From positions 1-38,728 of the IMG/VR virus record IMGVR_UViG_3300031877_000004: a stretch of DNA of 38,728 bases. One strand, given 5' to 3'. Shown piece by piece: positions 22,745 through 29,975 of the stretch. The notes below the pieces were generated by a model, which searched no databases, had not been told where the DNA came from, and saw nothing but the letters and a program-made list of their open reading frames with translations. Made by a program: the position numbers and the translations under genes. The stretch is from a virus. Numbering within the stretch: the first letter of the stretch is position 1; each line of letters starts with the position of its first letter.

Positions 22745-23889
22745 TATGATCCAAGAAGCTGCCTACTCCGCTCAATTTCGCGAAGCGCGTCAGCTTTAAC
22801 CTCGTGGCCCTTGGCTTCCATACGTTTTTTGACGCGGTTCTTCATCCAGGACCATTCAGACTCAGAATAACCGCCCGCCGTCCTGTTTCCTTCATCACCA
22901 AGTCGTTGCCAAGCGTTCACAAGACGATCATCGGGAACCATTGGATACTTGAAATTGCATGGATCCGCAAAATCATCTTCATCAACGTTTTCGTATTCTT
23001 GTGGCTTCGTTAAGTTACCCTTTCCTTCCTTGAAGCTAACCGGATATTTACCACAGCGATCCTTAGCGGCTTGCCTTTTTTCTTCAAGCTCGCCTTCTTG
23101 ATCTGCGATCAGCGCCCGCGCTGTTTGGTCCGCAGCTTCTTTATGTTCCTCAAACCAACTTTTCGCCTTCTCCATTGTCCACTCTTTTGCCTTACTGAAG
23201 AGGTAGCTCTGGATATCCCATTTTTCGCCATATTGACAGTAGATCGCTTTGATGCCCTGTTCCTCGCTTATGTTTATGGTTCTGCAGGTATCGCTGGGTT
23301 CCTTGTGTCCACTTCTAATGTACTCCTCAGTTTCTTCCCAGGGGTCCACGGCTACTTTGCGGATGAAGCTATCTACCGCTATACCGCAATAGGGCGAGGC
23401 GCAACGGCCCAGAGGCACGCCAGCAGCCACATGGTCCACTAAGATGTTTCGTTGCACAAAATCATATTTTTGTCCCTTCCATTCTCCAGGTGTGGCGTCG
23501 AAGTCATAGAAGAAACCGATGCTTACATCCTTATGTTTGCCTTGTCTGATGTCGTCTATGAACTGTGGAGCATTAAATTTTTTGAGAAGTCGCAGATCTG
23601 CGATGATGCCGTTGATTTCTGAAGAGAATCTAGGGTTTTCAACGCGGCCCTTAATATCTTTACGTTCCGTCAAAATCAATGTATCCGGGTGTTTCTCTGC
23701 AACTATCCAAGCGCCTTCAGCGGTCCAAGCTGCATCCCTCAATTCTTCAGCAGGCTTAAAGGCCATGCCCTCCGGATACTTGAACACGCCTTCCCGGGCA
23801 ATGACCGCCGGAACCACAAGGCAACAGTCTGAGTCTTCGAGGATTTTGGTTGAATCCACCTCAGCTTGGCCAATTCCTATTTTCTTCAA
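22744..23889 (-). CDS. Prohead maturation protease (DUF2213-like)
   Basis: The TTG at 23889 is chosen because GGAGG precedes it by seven bases and it overlaps the MuF stop. The protease fold shows VAEKHPDTL (His67), HKDVSIGFFYDF (Ser123) and ILVDHVAAGVPLG (His153), the His-Ser-His pattern of HK97-type prohead proteases in the DUF2213 family. After about residue 200 a charged helical region and a C-terminal module (NAWQRLGDEGNRTAGGYSES, then WMKNRVKKRM) follow; it could be a scaffold-like or substrate-binding part. Total 381 residues. Confidence 0.85.
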   Translation of the reverse strand: MKKIGIGQAEVDSTKILEDSDCCLVVPAVIAREGVFKYPEGMAFKPAEELRDAAWTAEGAWIVAEKHPDTLILTERKDIKGRVENPRFSSEINGIIADLRLLKKFNAPQFIDDIRQGKHKDVSIGFFYDFDATPGEWKGQKYDFVQRNILVDHVAAGVPLGRCASPYCGIAVDSFIRKVAVDPWEETEEYIRSGHKEPSDTCRTINISEEQGIKAIYCQYGEKWDIQSYLFSKAKEWTMEKAKSWFEEHKEAADQTARALIADQEGELEEKRQAAKDRCGKYPVSFKEGKGNLTKPQEYENVDEDDFADPCNFKYPMVPDDRLVNAWQRLGDEGNRTAGGYSESEWSWMKNRVKKRMEAKGHEVKADALREIERSRQLLGS

Positions 23890-24179
23890 CTTGCTTCCTC
23901 CATTAACCGTAAATCCCAGAAGCATCGACATCCTGGATGCCGAGGCAACTGAGGCATGAACTGGCCGACGCGATAACGGCGGCCACTAAAAGCGTCACAA
24001 TCAGGGCAGACACGTTCATCGCCCTCTGTAACATACTCAAACTCCACAACAGGAAGCACAGGATTCGACTTTACGTGAACTTGAATTGCGTTATTGTAAA
24101 CCTCAGTGTCTAGGCCCCAGGCTAAGTCTTCGAGCCTTACAAGAATGCCTTCATCGCTGGTCCAGAAATCAGTGCTCAT
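23886..24179 (-). CDS. Minimal MuF-like head morphogenesis protein
   Basis: Only the C-terminal MuF core is present: DERVCPDCDAFSGRRYRVGQ, followed by LPRHPGCRCFWDL, a Cys/His cluster likely to bind zinc. At 97 residues it is much shorter than typical MuF proteins, which carry a long helical N-terminus, and many viruses fuse this domain to the portal. It is coupled to the portal gene upstream (stop/start overlap) and to the protease downstream. Confidence 0.85.
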   Translation of the reverse strand: MSTDFWTSDEGILVRLEDLAWGLDTEVYNNAIQVHVKSNPVLPVVEFEYVTEGDERVCPDCDAFSGRRYRVGQFMPQLPRHPGCRCFWDLRLMEEAS

Positions 24180-25786
24180 GTTGTCTTCCCTGCTGTAAGT
24201 GCATCTTCTAGAATTTCCTTGAAATCAGAAAGATACGCCTCGCCAATGCGCAGCAGTTGACTTTTTTGTTCTTTAGGCAATTCTGCGACTCGTTGCTTGG
24301 TGACTTTTTCCAGCCTTTCCTTCGCTGCTTTCTCTAAATCATTAACATGTAACGAGATCAGTATTTGAGCGTCGTTTAAGGCATCTTCTCTGCTGATTTC
24401 GTTACTCTTAACGCCTTGAATTAAGCCGTTAAGTTTAGTCACCAACTCTTTTATTTCCTGAGTTTTCGGTTTCAAGGTGACTTCTTGATCTAAACCCATA
24501 AGTCCTATTGATGGCGCTTGGAGTTGCAGTAAGCCAGGAATAATCTCGCCTTCAGGTGTCGAAAGGGCCTCTAAGACAGGATCTTGCCGTGCTCGTAACT
24601 CGTTCACCGTCATGTACGTCCCATGCAGCTGGTCAGCTCGAGCGCGGTTTAGTTCCATTTCACTCTTGCTGATGGGATTGATCTCAAAGCCGCCAACCCA
24701 CTTAATCTTGTAATCCTGTACTTTCGCCGGTATCTGACCTGTCTCTAAAAGCAGATCGATAACCTGCCTGACACCGGGCTCGTAGCGGCTTTGGGCATCA
24801 CTTATGATCTTGAAGTATTCCCGTTCATTAACCTCTGAACCGGTTAAGGCGCCGGCCTGAACCCCTCGCAATATTGCCAACGGAATAGCTGTGGCTGCGC
24901 TGATGTTCTCCATTATGGGCAGGTAATAAGGTTCCGGGTTTAAGGCGCGACCCGCTAACCCCTTAAACTCCACCTTCTGTTTCTCGTTGTGCAGAAAATA
25001 GGTGCGGGCGTTAATGTTTTTGAATTGTCCGCTTTTTTCAAACTCATCCAACTGCTTTTTTGTGGCTCCCTGAATTTCAATATCGGGGAAGCCGCTGCCG
25101 TAGCGGAACATGGTTTGTCCCATGCCCCATCTCACGTTGCGGAGTATAGTGAGGTCGTCGTAGATGGATTCGAGAACGCTGAGGCCCTTGTAAGGATGGT
25201 TTAGGAGGCGAGTGGCGAAGTGGAGGACCCGCGTATAATGCACTTTTTCTTGGCCTACGCCGGTGCGGCTTAAAGTGTAATAAATTGGCAGGCCAAATCT
25301 TGGGCTGTTAGGGTCCTTGTCTTCATCTGTGGTTTGTACTGTTACCTGCTTGTCGCCCATGTACATGGCAAGCTCTCGGATCTCGAGGGGGCGTTCCACA
25401 GGGTCCGCTAGGCTTTTTCCGTGGTCAACAAATCCAATAACAATGATGGCCCACCCGGCAAGTCGCTCAAAAACAGCCATCTGTGTGAAGACGGCTTTAG
25501 CGTTTAAGTCTGAAAGAGCCTTTTGCACTAGCTTATCAAAGTCTGGATCCGGCTTTTCAGCGACCTCTTCAACGTTAAACCAGTTATCGAAAACGTCGTG
25601 GGCAACCTGGAAAACAACTCGGTGAGCCACGGGTTCACGTTGAACCGCAAAAATTAGGTCGTCAAGGCTTATGGGTTCGCCGAATCTAGCTTGGCTGGTG
25701 GCGCCTGCACCACGAATTCCCAGAGTCTCGGTTGTGTCCGTTTCGGTTGCAAAACGCTGCTTAAGCCAATTAAGGGGATTCGGCAA
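24176..25786 (-). CDS. Portal protein (DUF1073-like)
   Basis: The 536-residue protein has portal features of the DUF1073 type: an N-terminal PISLDDLIFAVQREPVAHRV segment, DDLTILRNVRWGMGQTMFRY in the stem region, and AIPLAILRGVQAGALTGSEV in the wing/crown, followed by a helical C-terminus. It forms the dodecameric DNA entry ring. It is the first structural gene after the long leader. The TTG start has only a weak ribosome site, so the leader structure may matter for its translation. Confidence 0.85.
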   Translation of the reverse strand: MPNPLNWLKQRFATETDTTETLGIRGAGATSQARFGEPISLDDLIFAVQREPVAHRVVFQVAHDVFDNWFNVEEVAEKPDPDFDKLVQKALSDLNAKAVFTQMAVFERLAGWAIIVIGFVDHGKSLADPVERPLEIRELAMYMGDKQVTVQTTDEDKDPNSPRFGLPIYYTLSRTGVGQEKVHYTRVLHFATRLLNHPYKGLSVLESIYDDLTILRNVRWGMGQTMFRYGSGFPDIEIQGATKKQLDEFEKSGQFKNINARTYFLHNEKQKVEFKGLAGRALNPEPYYLPIMENISAATAIPLAILRGVQAGALTGSEVNEREYFKIISDAQSRYEPGVRQVIDLLLETGQIPAKVQDYKIKWVGGFEINPISKSEMELNRARADQLHGTYMTVNELRARQDPVLEALSTPEGEIIPGLLQLQAPSIGLMGLDQEVTLKPKTQEIKELVTKLNGLIQGVKSNEISREDALNDAQILISLHVNDLEKAAKERLEKVTKQRVAELPKEQKSQLLRIGEAYLSDFKEILEDALTAGKTT

Positions 25787-25813
25787 CTTGGAGCCAGACC
25801 TGTATGGTTTTGC

Positions 25814-25886
25814 CCGAGAACGTAGAACACAAGCTTGCGAGCCCGAGGCGAGCCCCTTCTGACTGAAGCTGTATTCTACGCCTCGG
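25814..25886 (-). promoter_or_regulatory. Long hairpin in the leader of the virion operon
   Basis: CCGAGaaCGTAGAAcACA (25814-25831) is nearly complementary to TGTATTCTACGCCTCGG (25870-25886); the stem continues inwards with AGCTT and GAAGCT, giving about 20 pairs with one or two mismatches. It begins a few bases after the transcription start predicted from the TATA box at 25915-25922 and ends before the portal start. It may be a regulatory leader, an attenuator or a packaging signal. Confidence 0.55.
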
Positions 25887-25914
25887 ACTCGACAAAATAG
25901 ACTATCTTGACTTA

Positions 25915-25922
25915 ATATATAA
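25915..25922 (-). promoter_or_regulatory. TATA box for the late virion operon
   Basis: On the minus strand CTTATATATTAAG (25911-25923) contains TTATATAT. A start about 26 bases downstream falls near 25893, immediately before the long hairpin and about 105 bases before the portal start. The surrounding 60 bases are AT-rich compared with neighbouring genes. Confidence 0.55.
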
Positions 25923-25943
25923 GATTAATGTTATGATTTAAGC

Positions 25944-26462
25944 TTAAAACTCGGTTTCAGCCTCTTTTTCCTCTTCCTCGATTCCAATTTCTTCTTTTTT
26001 GGCGCTCCATGCTTTAAGTGCGAAGGAGGTTATAACCCAGCGACGACCATACGACTCAGCGAGGGCTTTGTCCAATTCGGTTTTGAGGCGTTTGTTCATA
26101 CGCTGCATCCTCCGAGTTATATGCCAGGGTTTAAAGTGGAACCTTGCGAGTTCCTTCGCCGCACAGGTCTCGGCAGGCGTTATGCCCAAGTCGCCTTTAC
26201 TAACAAGATACGCCAGCAGAGCCTCATCACCTTCGTCGCGGCACACGATTTGTTGAACATAATCTTTGCTGATGTCCTCTAAGAAAGGTGATAAAGTTGT
26301 GAGTAGGAGGCGGAAGCGTGCTTCTTGGCGCTGGAAACCTTCGCGAATTTCCTCGCGTATCTGATCTAACTTCCGATGGAGATAGCGATACTTCCCTTCT
26401 TTTTCCCACGGCGTACGAGGTTTAGGCTCCGTTATAGCAGCTTTTTGAGTCTCATTCTGCAA
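25944..26462 (-). CDS. Hypothetical helical protein upstream of the portal operon
   Basis: The 172-residue protein (TTG start) has a charged N-terminal helix (GKYRYLHRKLDQIREEIREG), a central part with DEGDEALLAYLVSKGDLGIT and a possible helix-turn-helix near 95-125 (PAETCAAKELARFHFKPWHI, TRRMQRMNKRL), then an acidic tail rich in Glu. It could be a late transcription activator or a small terminase, as it lies just upstream of the virion promoter. No family is recognised. Confidence 0.6.
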   Translation of the reverse strand: MQNETQKAAITEPKPRTPWEKEGKYRYLHRKLDQIREEIREGFQRQEARFRLLLTTLSPFLEDISKDYVQQIVCRDEGDEALLAYLVSKGDLGITPAETCAAKELARFHFKPWHITRRMQRMNKRLKTELDKALAESYGRRWVITSFALKAWSAKKEEIGIEEEEKEAETEF

Positions 26463-26652
26463 TTAAACGCCCTTCATTTGTTTTGATAACATTAGAGACA
26501 TGATATTTTGAAGCTGCCAATATAGAGGAAATATACCGTGATTTTCCCACCAAACAAAGAACCTCTAAAAAGGCTTTTCTAATGGAAAGAAGCTTGGAAA
26601 TGCCTGATTGAAATAATGTTGAATTTTGTTCATTGCAGGATTTAAGTGACAT
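26452..26652 (-). CDS. Possible 66-residue HTH protein between tRNA and late region
   Basis: The frame starts with ATG six bases after the encoded CCA of the tRNA and reads MSLKSCNEQNSTLFQSGISK, then a helix-turn-helix-like segment YISSILAASKYHVSNVIKTN. It overlaps the next gene by 11 bases. There is no ribosome site, so it would need leaderless translation or processing of a tRNA co-transcript. AT content is higher than in its neighbours. It may be non-coding. Confidence 0.35.
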   Translation of the reverse strand: MSLKSCNEQNSTLFQSGISKLLSIRKAFLEVLCLVGKSRYISSILAASKYHVSNVIKTNEGRLIAE

Positions 26653-26657
26653 AATGT

Positions 26658-26734
26658 TGGAAGCGGGGGCCGGATTTGAACCAGCGACTTCCGGGTTATG
26701 AGCCCGGGGCCCTACCAAGCTGAGCCACCCCGCT
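26658..26734 (-). tRNA. tRNA-Met(CAT), initiator type
   Basis: A complete cloverleaf is visible on the minus strand: acceptor AGCGGGG paired with CCCCGCT, D arm GCTC/GGGC, anticodon arm CCGGG-CTCATAA-CCCGG, T arm GCTGG-TTCAAAT-CCGGC, and an encoded CCA. The A1-U72 pair together with three G-C pairs next to the anticodon loop are archaeal initiator features. The discriminator base is U where A is expected. It lies between the early and late operons and not beside the integrase. It could be functional, or a captured integration-site copy. Confidence 0.9.
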
Positions 26735-26738
26735 TCAT

Positions 26739-26755
26739 TTTTCTCCGGGAGAAAA
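26739..26755. repeat. Perfect inverted repeat next to the tRNA
   Basis: TTTTCTCC-G-GGAGAAAA is a perfect 8-bp inverted repeat with a one-base centre, five bases upstream of the tRNA 5' end. The tight centre suits a dimeric regulator site better than an RNA hairpin; the winged-helix gene just upstream is a candidate binder. Confidence 0.4.
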
Positions 26756-26781
26756 TTTGTGTGTATGCGAATACTTTCACT

Positions 26782-26804
26782 TTCAACAAATAAAAAAAGT
26801 TGAA
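26782..26804 (-). terminator. T-rich hairpin terminator after the early operon
   Basis: On the minus strand TTCAAC, then TTTTTTTATTT, then GTTGAA form a 6-bp stem with an oligo-T loop, about 50 bases after the stop of the winged-helix gene. Oligo-T runs terminate archaeal transcription, so this is a good candidate end for the early operon before the tRNA and late region. Confidence 0.5.
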
Positions 26805-26856
26805 CGTCTTCTTCTTCTTTTCTTTCCTCTCCATCGTCTCTCCTTCCTTCACTTTT

Positions 26857-27156
26857 TTATTTTTTCTGACTGAGAATCTTTGCTTCATGATCATCCAAGG
26901 TCTTTTGTACCTCAGCTTTCATGGCCATCAGCGCGTTGATGCGGTAGCGGCTTGGTCCGATAGGCGTGATAAAGCCATCCTCAGTCAGTTCTCTTAGATA
27001 GTTCGCCACGGTGGTTGGGTGGGCTCCCAAGTTACGGCGAATCAAGTATTTCAAGTCGGCCAGAGAAATGACGCCGTTAGGGTAAAGGTCGATGAGGACA
27101 GCTATGAAGGATTCGCAGCGCCTAAACACTACGGACTTCTTCATCTTTAAGGGCAT
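26857..27156 (-). CDS. Winged-helix transcription regulator
   Basis: The 99-residue protein has a clear winged-helix core: ESFIAVLIDLYPNGVISLAD, LKYLIRRNLGAHPTTVANYL as the turn and recognition helix, and RELTEDGFITPIGPSRYRI as wing, followed by a C-terminal helix (KAEVQKTLDDHEAKIL) likely for dimerisation. It is the last gene of the early operon, directly before the terminator and late region, which suits a switch to late expression. AGGTTGAT precedes the ATG at 27156. Confidence 0.8.
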   Translation of the reverse strand: MPLKMKKSVVFRRCESFIAVLIDLYPNGVISLADLKYLIRRNLGAHPTTVANYLRELTEDGFITPIGPSRYRINALMAMKAEVQKTLDDHEAKILSQKK

Positions 27157-27160
27157 AAGA

Positions 27161-27349
27161 TCAACCTGGTGTCAAACTTACTTTTGATGGTTCAGGCGGT
27201 TGCATGGCGTGACCAATAGCGATGAGAAGAGGACATAACCGAACTTTACTTCCTGTCGCTGAAGTTGATTCCTTTGGCGGAGGCCGCTCCACGATTATCG
27301 GGTTTCGGTTGCATTCAATTTTGATGGGGCATCGGGAACATCGAGGGAT
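27161..27349 (-). CDS. Cys-rich ORF with ribosome site but no standard start codon
   Basis: After the stop of the HTH gene comes AAGGAGGAATAGTTA, then an open frame of 62 codons beginning IPRCSRCPIKIECNRNP, with three Cys in CxxCx5C spacing, one more Cys at position 39, a Pro-rich linker and a tail. The frame ends inside the ribosome site of the next gene. No ATG, GTG or TTG occurs before residue 20; an AUC codon stands eight bases after GGAGG. Either an unusual start is used, the gene is decayed, or the coding look is accidental. Confidence 0.4.
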   Translation of the reverse strand: MPRCSRCPIKIECNRNPIIVERPPPKESTSATGSKVRLCPLLIAIGHAMQPPEPSKVSLTPG

Positions 27350-27362
27350 TAACTATTCCTCC

Positions 27363-27578
27363 TTAAGGTGGCCAGAGGTGGCTGTTATCGTCTAACGGCT
27401 CATTTCGTTTTGCTGGATTATAATGTGGAAGTGGAACTCCACTCTTTCGTAAACGTATAATCTTCTCTCTAACGGAGTTAGGGCTTTTACCTAGCTTTTC
27501 CGCGATTTCCCGTATGGACAAAGCATCGAGTTTGTCGATGAGAAACTGCGTGTCCCTAATGCTCCATCCATACGTCAT
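27363..27578 (-). CDS. Small helix-turn-helix (Myb/SANT-like) protein
   Basis: The ATG at 27578 is chosen because GGAGAGAT precedes it and the upstream mini-gene ends across it. The 71-residue protein begins MTYGWSIRDTQFLIDKLDAL and continues SIREIAEKLGKSPNSVREKI, a textbook helix-turn-helix, with a basic wing RLRKSG and a disordered Pro/Asn tail. It is probably a DNA-binding regulator of the early operon. Confidence 0.75.
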   Translation of the reverse strand: MTYGWSIRDTQFLIDKLDALSIREIAEKLGKSPNSVREKIIRLRKSGVPLPHYNPAKRNEPLDDNSHLWPP

Positions 27579-27664
27579 TTTAATCTCTCCAAGCAGGCAG
27601 GGCAGATTCCCTGAGGCAACAGCCTCGTAGCTTTCCCACAGCAGCAACAAACCCTTTTATTCAA
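27575..27664 (-). CDS. 29-residue zinc-knuckle mini-protein
   Basis: The frame MNKRVCCCCGKATRLLPQGI, then CPACLERLK, has four adjacent Cys and a CxxC, enough for one zinc site. It starts at TTG with GAGG seven bases upstream and ends with an ATGA overlap onto the helix-turn-helix gene. Such coupling and Cys placement argue that it is real despite its size. Confidence 0.55.
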   Translation of the reverse strand: MNKRVCCCCGKATRLLPQGICPACLERLK

Positions 27665-27666
27665 GC

Positions 27667-27840
27667 CTATCGCCTCTTCTTCTCGATCTTCCGGCGCTCT
27701 TTCATGGCGATTATTAGGTCCAGGTCCTTCTGTGAGTGAACCCTCGTCACGTGGCCCCCTAAGCTCTGAGGCGTCTTAAAGGGAGGCTGATCCTCGCAGC
27801 CAGGGTAAGGACACTTGTACCCTTCAGGCTTGTATTTCAT
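27667..27840 (-). CDS. C2H2 zinc-finger protein (57 aa)
   Basis: The protein begins MKYKPEGYKCPYPGCEDQPP and has a classical finger: Cys10, Cys15, His30 and His35 (C-x4-C-x14-H-x4-H, GGHVTRVH), then a basic helical tail (KERRKIEKKRR). Single C2H2 fingers of this form are common in archaeal viruses and usually bind DNA. GAGGCG lies upstream of the ATG. Confidence 0.75.
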   Translation of the reverse strand: MKYKPEGYKCPYPGCEDQPPFKTPQSLGGHVTRVHSQKDLDLIIAMKERRKIEKKRR

Positions 27841-27852
27841 GTACGTCGCCTC

Positions 27853-28065
27853 TTACTCCGTGAGTAAAGGGCAGCCACATCGTGAGCATGTTCTGCTCGC
27901 GAGGTACCAGGGGACGCTTTCAGGATCTGCACCCCAACATATTTCCCTTTGACCTTCCTCTGTGGGCTCCCAGTCCTCTATGGCGCCCACGTATCTTTTA
28001 CAGTCAGGGCACCAAAACTCTTCTTGAGACGCTCGAACAGTAAATGTCTTCTTTCTTCGAGACAT
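27853..28065 (-). CDS. Zinc-ribbon protein (70 aa)
   Basis: After a basic start (MSRRKKTFTVRASQEEFW) come CPDC near residue 19 and CSRCGC near residue 60, a zinc ribbon with a 38-residue insert rich in Trp and Glu. It starts across the stop of the HerA-like gene (TAATG). A role with that ATPase or in transcription is possible; no specific family is recognised. Confidence 0.65.
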   Translation of the reverse strand: MSRRKKTFTVRASQEEFWCPDCKRYVGAIEDWEPTEEGQREICWGADPESVPWYLASRTCSRCGCPLLTE

Positions 28066-29825
28066 TAAACTTCAGTCTCCTTTAGCAATCCTTTACCACG
28101 GGCATCCTCTGGGCTTAACTTAATTCTATAGTCGGGTCGCCTGCCGCTCATTTGCTTCTCTAAATAGCCCCATTGACAGAACTGGTTGAGAACCTTGCTT
28201 GTTCTGGGGTCTTTGGGCCACCCGTGGCTTACGAAGGCTTTAGTTACGTCGGTGACGGTAAACCATTTGTCTTTAGGCAGTTTTCCTTCGGCATAGATAA
28301 TGGCGATTTTCCCTTCAAGGCTAGAATCGTTTAAGGTGAGTGGTGGCGTTCGCTTCTGAATGGTTAAGGCTGGCTGCTCTTTTACTACGACCATCCCAGA
28401 AGGGATGTCCACCGTAGGCATAGTCGTGGTAATAGGTGCAGGTAGAAGAGCCAGCAAGCCCTCCTTGATTTTCTGAAGAGCCTCAGTCTCTTTCTTTGTT
28501 TGATCTAATTGCTTTTCCAGTGCTTCGATGCGATCCAGTAAGTCATTTTTTTCTGCTAGCAGTTTCTGTATTTGTTCATGTTGGTTTTCCCATTGAAATT
28601 TTAGCGTAGCGATCTGACTTTCCAGGTTCCTCGTTTTCTCTTGAGCCTTTAGATCGCTCAGTCGCTCAACTTGCCTCGTAAACTCGTTCTCAAGCTCCGT
28701 TTTCTCTTTCGCTAAGTTAACGTTCGCGTACACAAGTCTATCAACTTCTTGTTGCAGGCCTTCGCTAACTCTCTTTTCTTGCTCGTATTTTTCTTTCCAC
28801 ATTTCTTCATCCTCCATAACTTTGACTTTCAAAAACTCGTCACGGACACTTTCCGGGGTTCTAATTCCCTTGGCAACGTCAACGCCAACTTGTTCAGGGA
28901 CCCCAGCAGGCAAAACATATACTTTCTTAACCACGTTCCCGATTGCAGCGTAAAAATGCCCAAGTAGAAGAGTTTGAATTTCTTCTTTCGGAACTTTCAA
29001 GCCTAGAAGCTGCTTGAGGATCCTCTCTACTTCATGCGCCTCTTTCATCCTGCCCATAAGCCAATTATCGCATTGCCGGAGCGGAGTCTTGTCAATGCCG
29101 CCGATATCCTGGCTGTCCAGCCAGAGATAATTCCCTATAGCCGCACCTTTTCGAATAAATTGCTGTGCAACCCATTTGACCGGCGTCATTTTGCTTTGCG
29201 GAAGGGTCTCCCAGGCCTCCGGCACGATAACGACAACATGGTCCAGGTAGGAGAAGGCGTATTCGATGGTGCTGGCAATAACCAAATGCTGCGTTTCCAA
29301 GCGCATGGCTGAGAGGTCCATGACGTTAACGCCCTCGTTTAATTCGAGTTTGTCAGAGAAGACCCATTTCTCAAGTTCAGGCACCACAATTTCCAGGTAA
29401 GTGATCAGTTTCTCGAAGAGTTGCTTCTGAAAGTCTCGTTTAGCCTTGGTCAGCATTTCCTCGGCTTTAGCTTTAACTTCCCGGAGGTTCTTGCTTCCCT
29501 TACTTACCTTTATTATGGCCCAACGCATTCCAGGCTCATACTTTACCTTCTCACCAAGTGCAACATTGACAAGGCCTTCAACGAACTGCCAATCCGCCCG
29601 AGGCTTATAATAAGGTGTAACCAGGTTATACGTGGTAAAGCCGGCTTCGCCACGCTTAGTTTTGAAGGCGATTGCTTTCAGCCCGGATCTGCTAATTAGG
29701 GCTTCTAGGCCGGTTGTTTTGCCGGATAGCTGCGTAATTCCAAATATTGCAAGGTGGTGTGTAATGAGATACACAGGCTCACCGCTTGGAACCTCGAAGC
29801 CTAACAAAATCTTTCCTTCACTCAT
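28065..29825 (-). CDS. HerA/VirB4-like ATPase with coiled coil and winged helix
   Basis: The first 330 residues are a RecA-fold motor of the HerA/FtsK type: a variant P-loop IFGITQLSGKTTGLEALI, a Walker B-like HVVVIVPEAWE, and LWLDSQDIGGIDKTPLRQCD followed by NWLMGRM, matching the HerA sensor region. A long coiled coil spans about 340-455 and a winged helix occupies the last 90 residues (WFTVTDVTKAFVSHGWPKDP, VLNQFCQWGYLEKQ). The P-loop departs from the GxxxxGKT consensus at its first Gly. Likely roles are DNA translocation, segregation or end processing. It has AAGGAGG before its ATG. Confidence 0.75.
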   Translation of the reverse strand: MSEGKILLGFEVPSGEPVYLITHHLAIFGITQLSGKTTGLEALISRSGLKAIAFKTKRGEAGFTTYNLVTPYYKPRADWQFVEGLVNVALGEKVKYEPGMRWAIIKVSKGSKNLREVKAKAEEMLTKAKRDFQKQLFEKLITYLEIVVPELEKWVFSDKLELNEGVNVMDLSAMRLETQHLVIASTIEYAFSYLDHVVVIVPEAWETLPQSKMTPVKWVAQQFIRKGAAIGNYLWLDSQDIGGIDKTPLRQCDNWLMGRMKEAHEVERILKQLLGLKVPKEEIQTLLLGHFYAAIGNVVKKVYVLPAGVPEQVGVDVAKGIRTPESVRDEFLKVKVMEDEEMWKEKYEQEKRVSEGLQQEVDRLVYANVNLAKEKTELENEFTRQVERLSDLKAQEKTRNLESQIATLKFQWENQHEQIQKLLAEKNDLLDRIEALEKQLDQTKKETEALQKIKEGLLALLPAPITTTMPTVDIPSGMVVVKEQPALTIQKRTPPLTLNDSSLEGKIAIIYAEGKLPKDKWFTVTDVTKAFVSHGWPKDPRTSKVLNQFCQWGYLEKQMSGRRPDYRIKLSPEDARGKGLLKETEV

Positions 29826-29956
29826 GGCTTAGCCTCCTTCCGCCGCTCCACAATTTGCGCCCTCTCATTCCGATGCTTGAAGCAAAGCCAGATCCTTTCC
29901 ACGATAGGGGGTTCTCCCTCGACCATGCATCCACACGGTAACGTAAAGCATGGCAT
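29822..29956 (-). CDS. Cys-rich mini-protein (44 aa)
   Basis: The ATG at 29956 gives MPCFTLPCGCMVEGEPPIVE, then WLCFKHRNERAQIVERRKEA. Cys at 3, 8, 10 and 28 with His31 can make one zinc site. Its end overlaps the start of the HerA-like gene. A longer frame from 30007 has no ribosome site and would overlap the upstream gene. Confidence 0.5.
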   Translation of the reverse strand: MPCFTLPCGCMVEGEPPIVERIWLCFKHRNERAQIVERRKEAKP

Positions 29957-29975
29957 TATGATCTCACTTTTCACC

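Noticed and set aside
26658-26734. Calling the tRNA the integration attachment site of this element
   Set aside because: Virus genes flank it on both sides and the integrase is 11 kb away; without host junctions this cannot be supported.
26712-26894. Open frame of 60 codons overlapping the tRNA 5' half
   Set aside because: It runs through the T-rich terminator, the inverted repeat and into the tRNA; its Lys/Phe-rich sequence looks like read-through of AT-rich control DNA, although an ATG with GGAG exists near 26837.
27161-27349. Treating the Cys-rich frame as a certain pseudogene
   Set aside because: No frameshift or internal stop is visible; only the start codon is odd, so it is kept as an uncertain gene.
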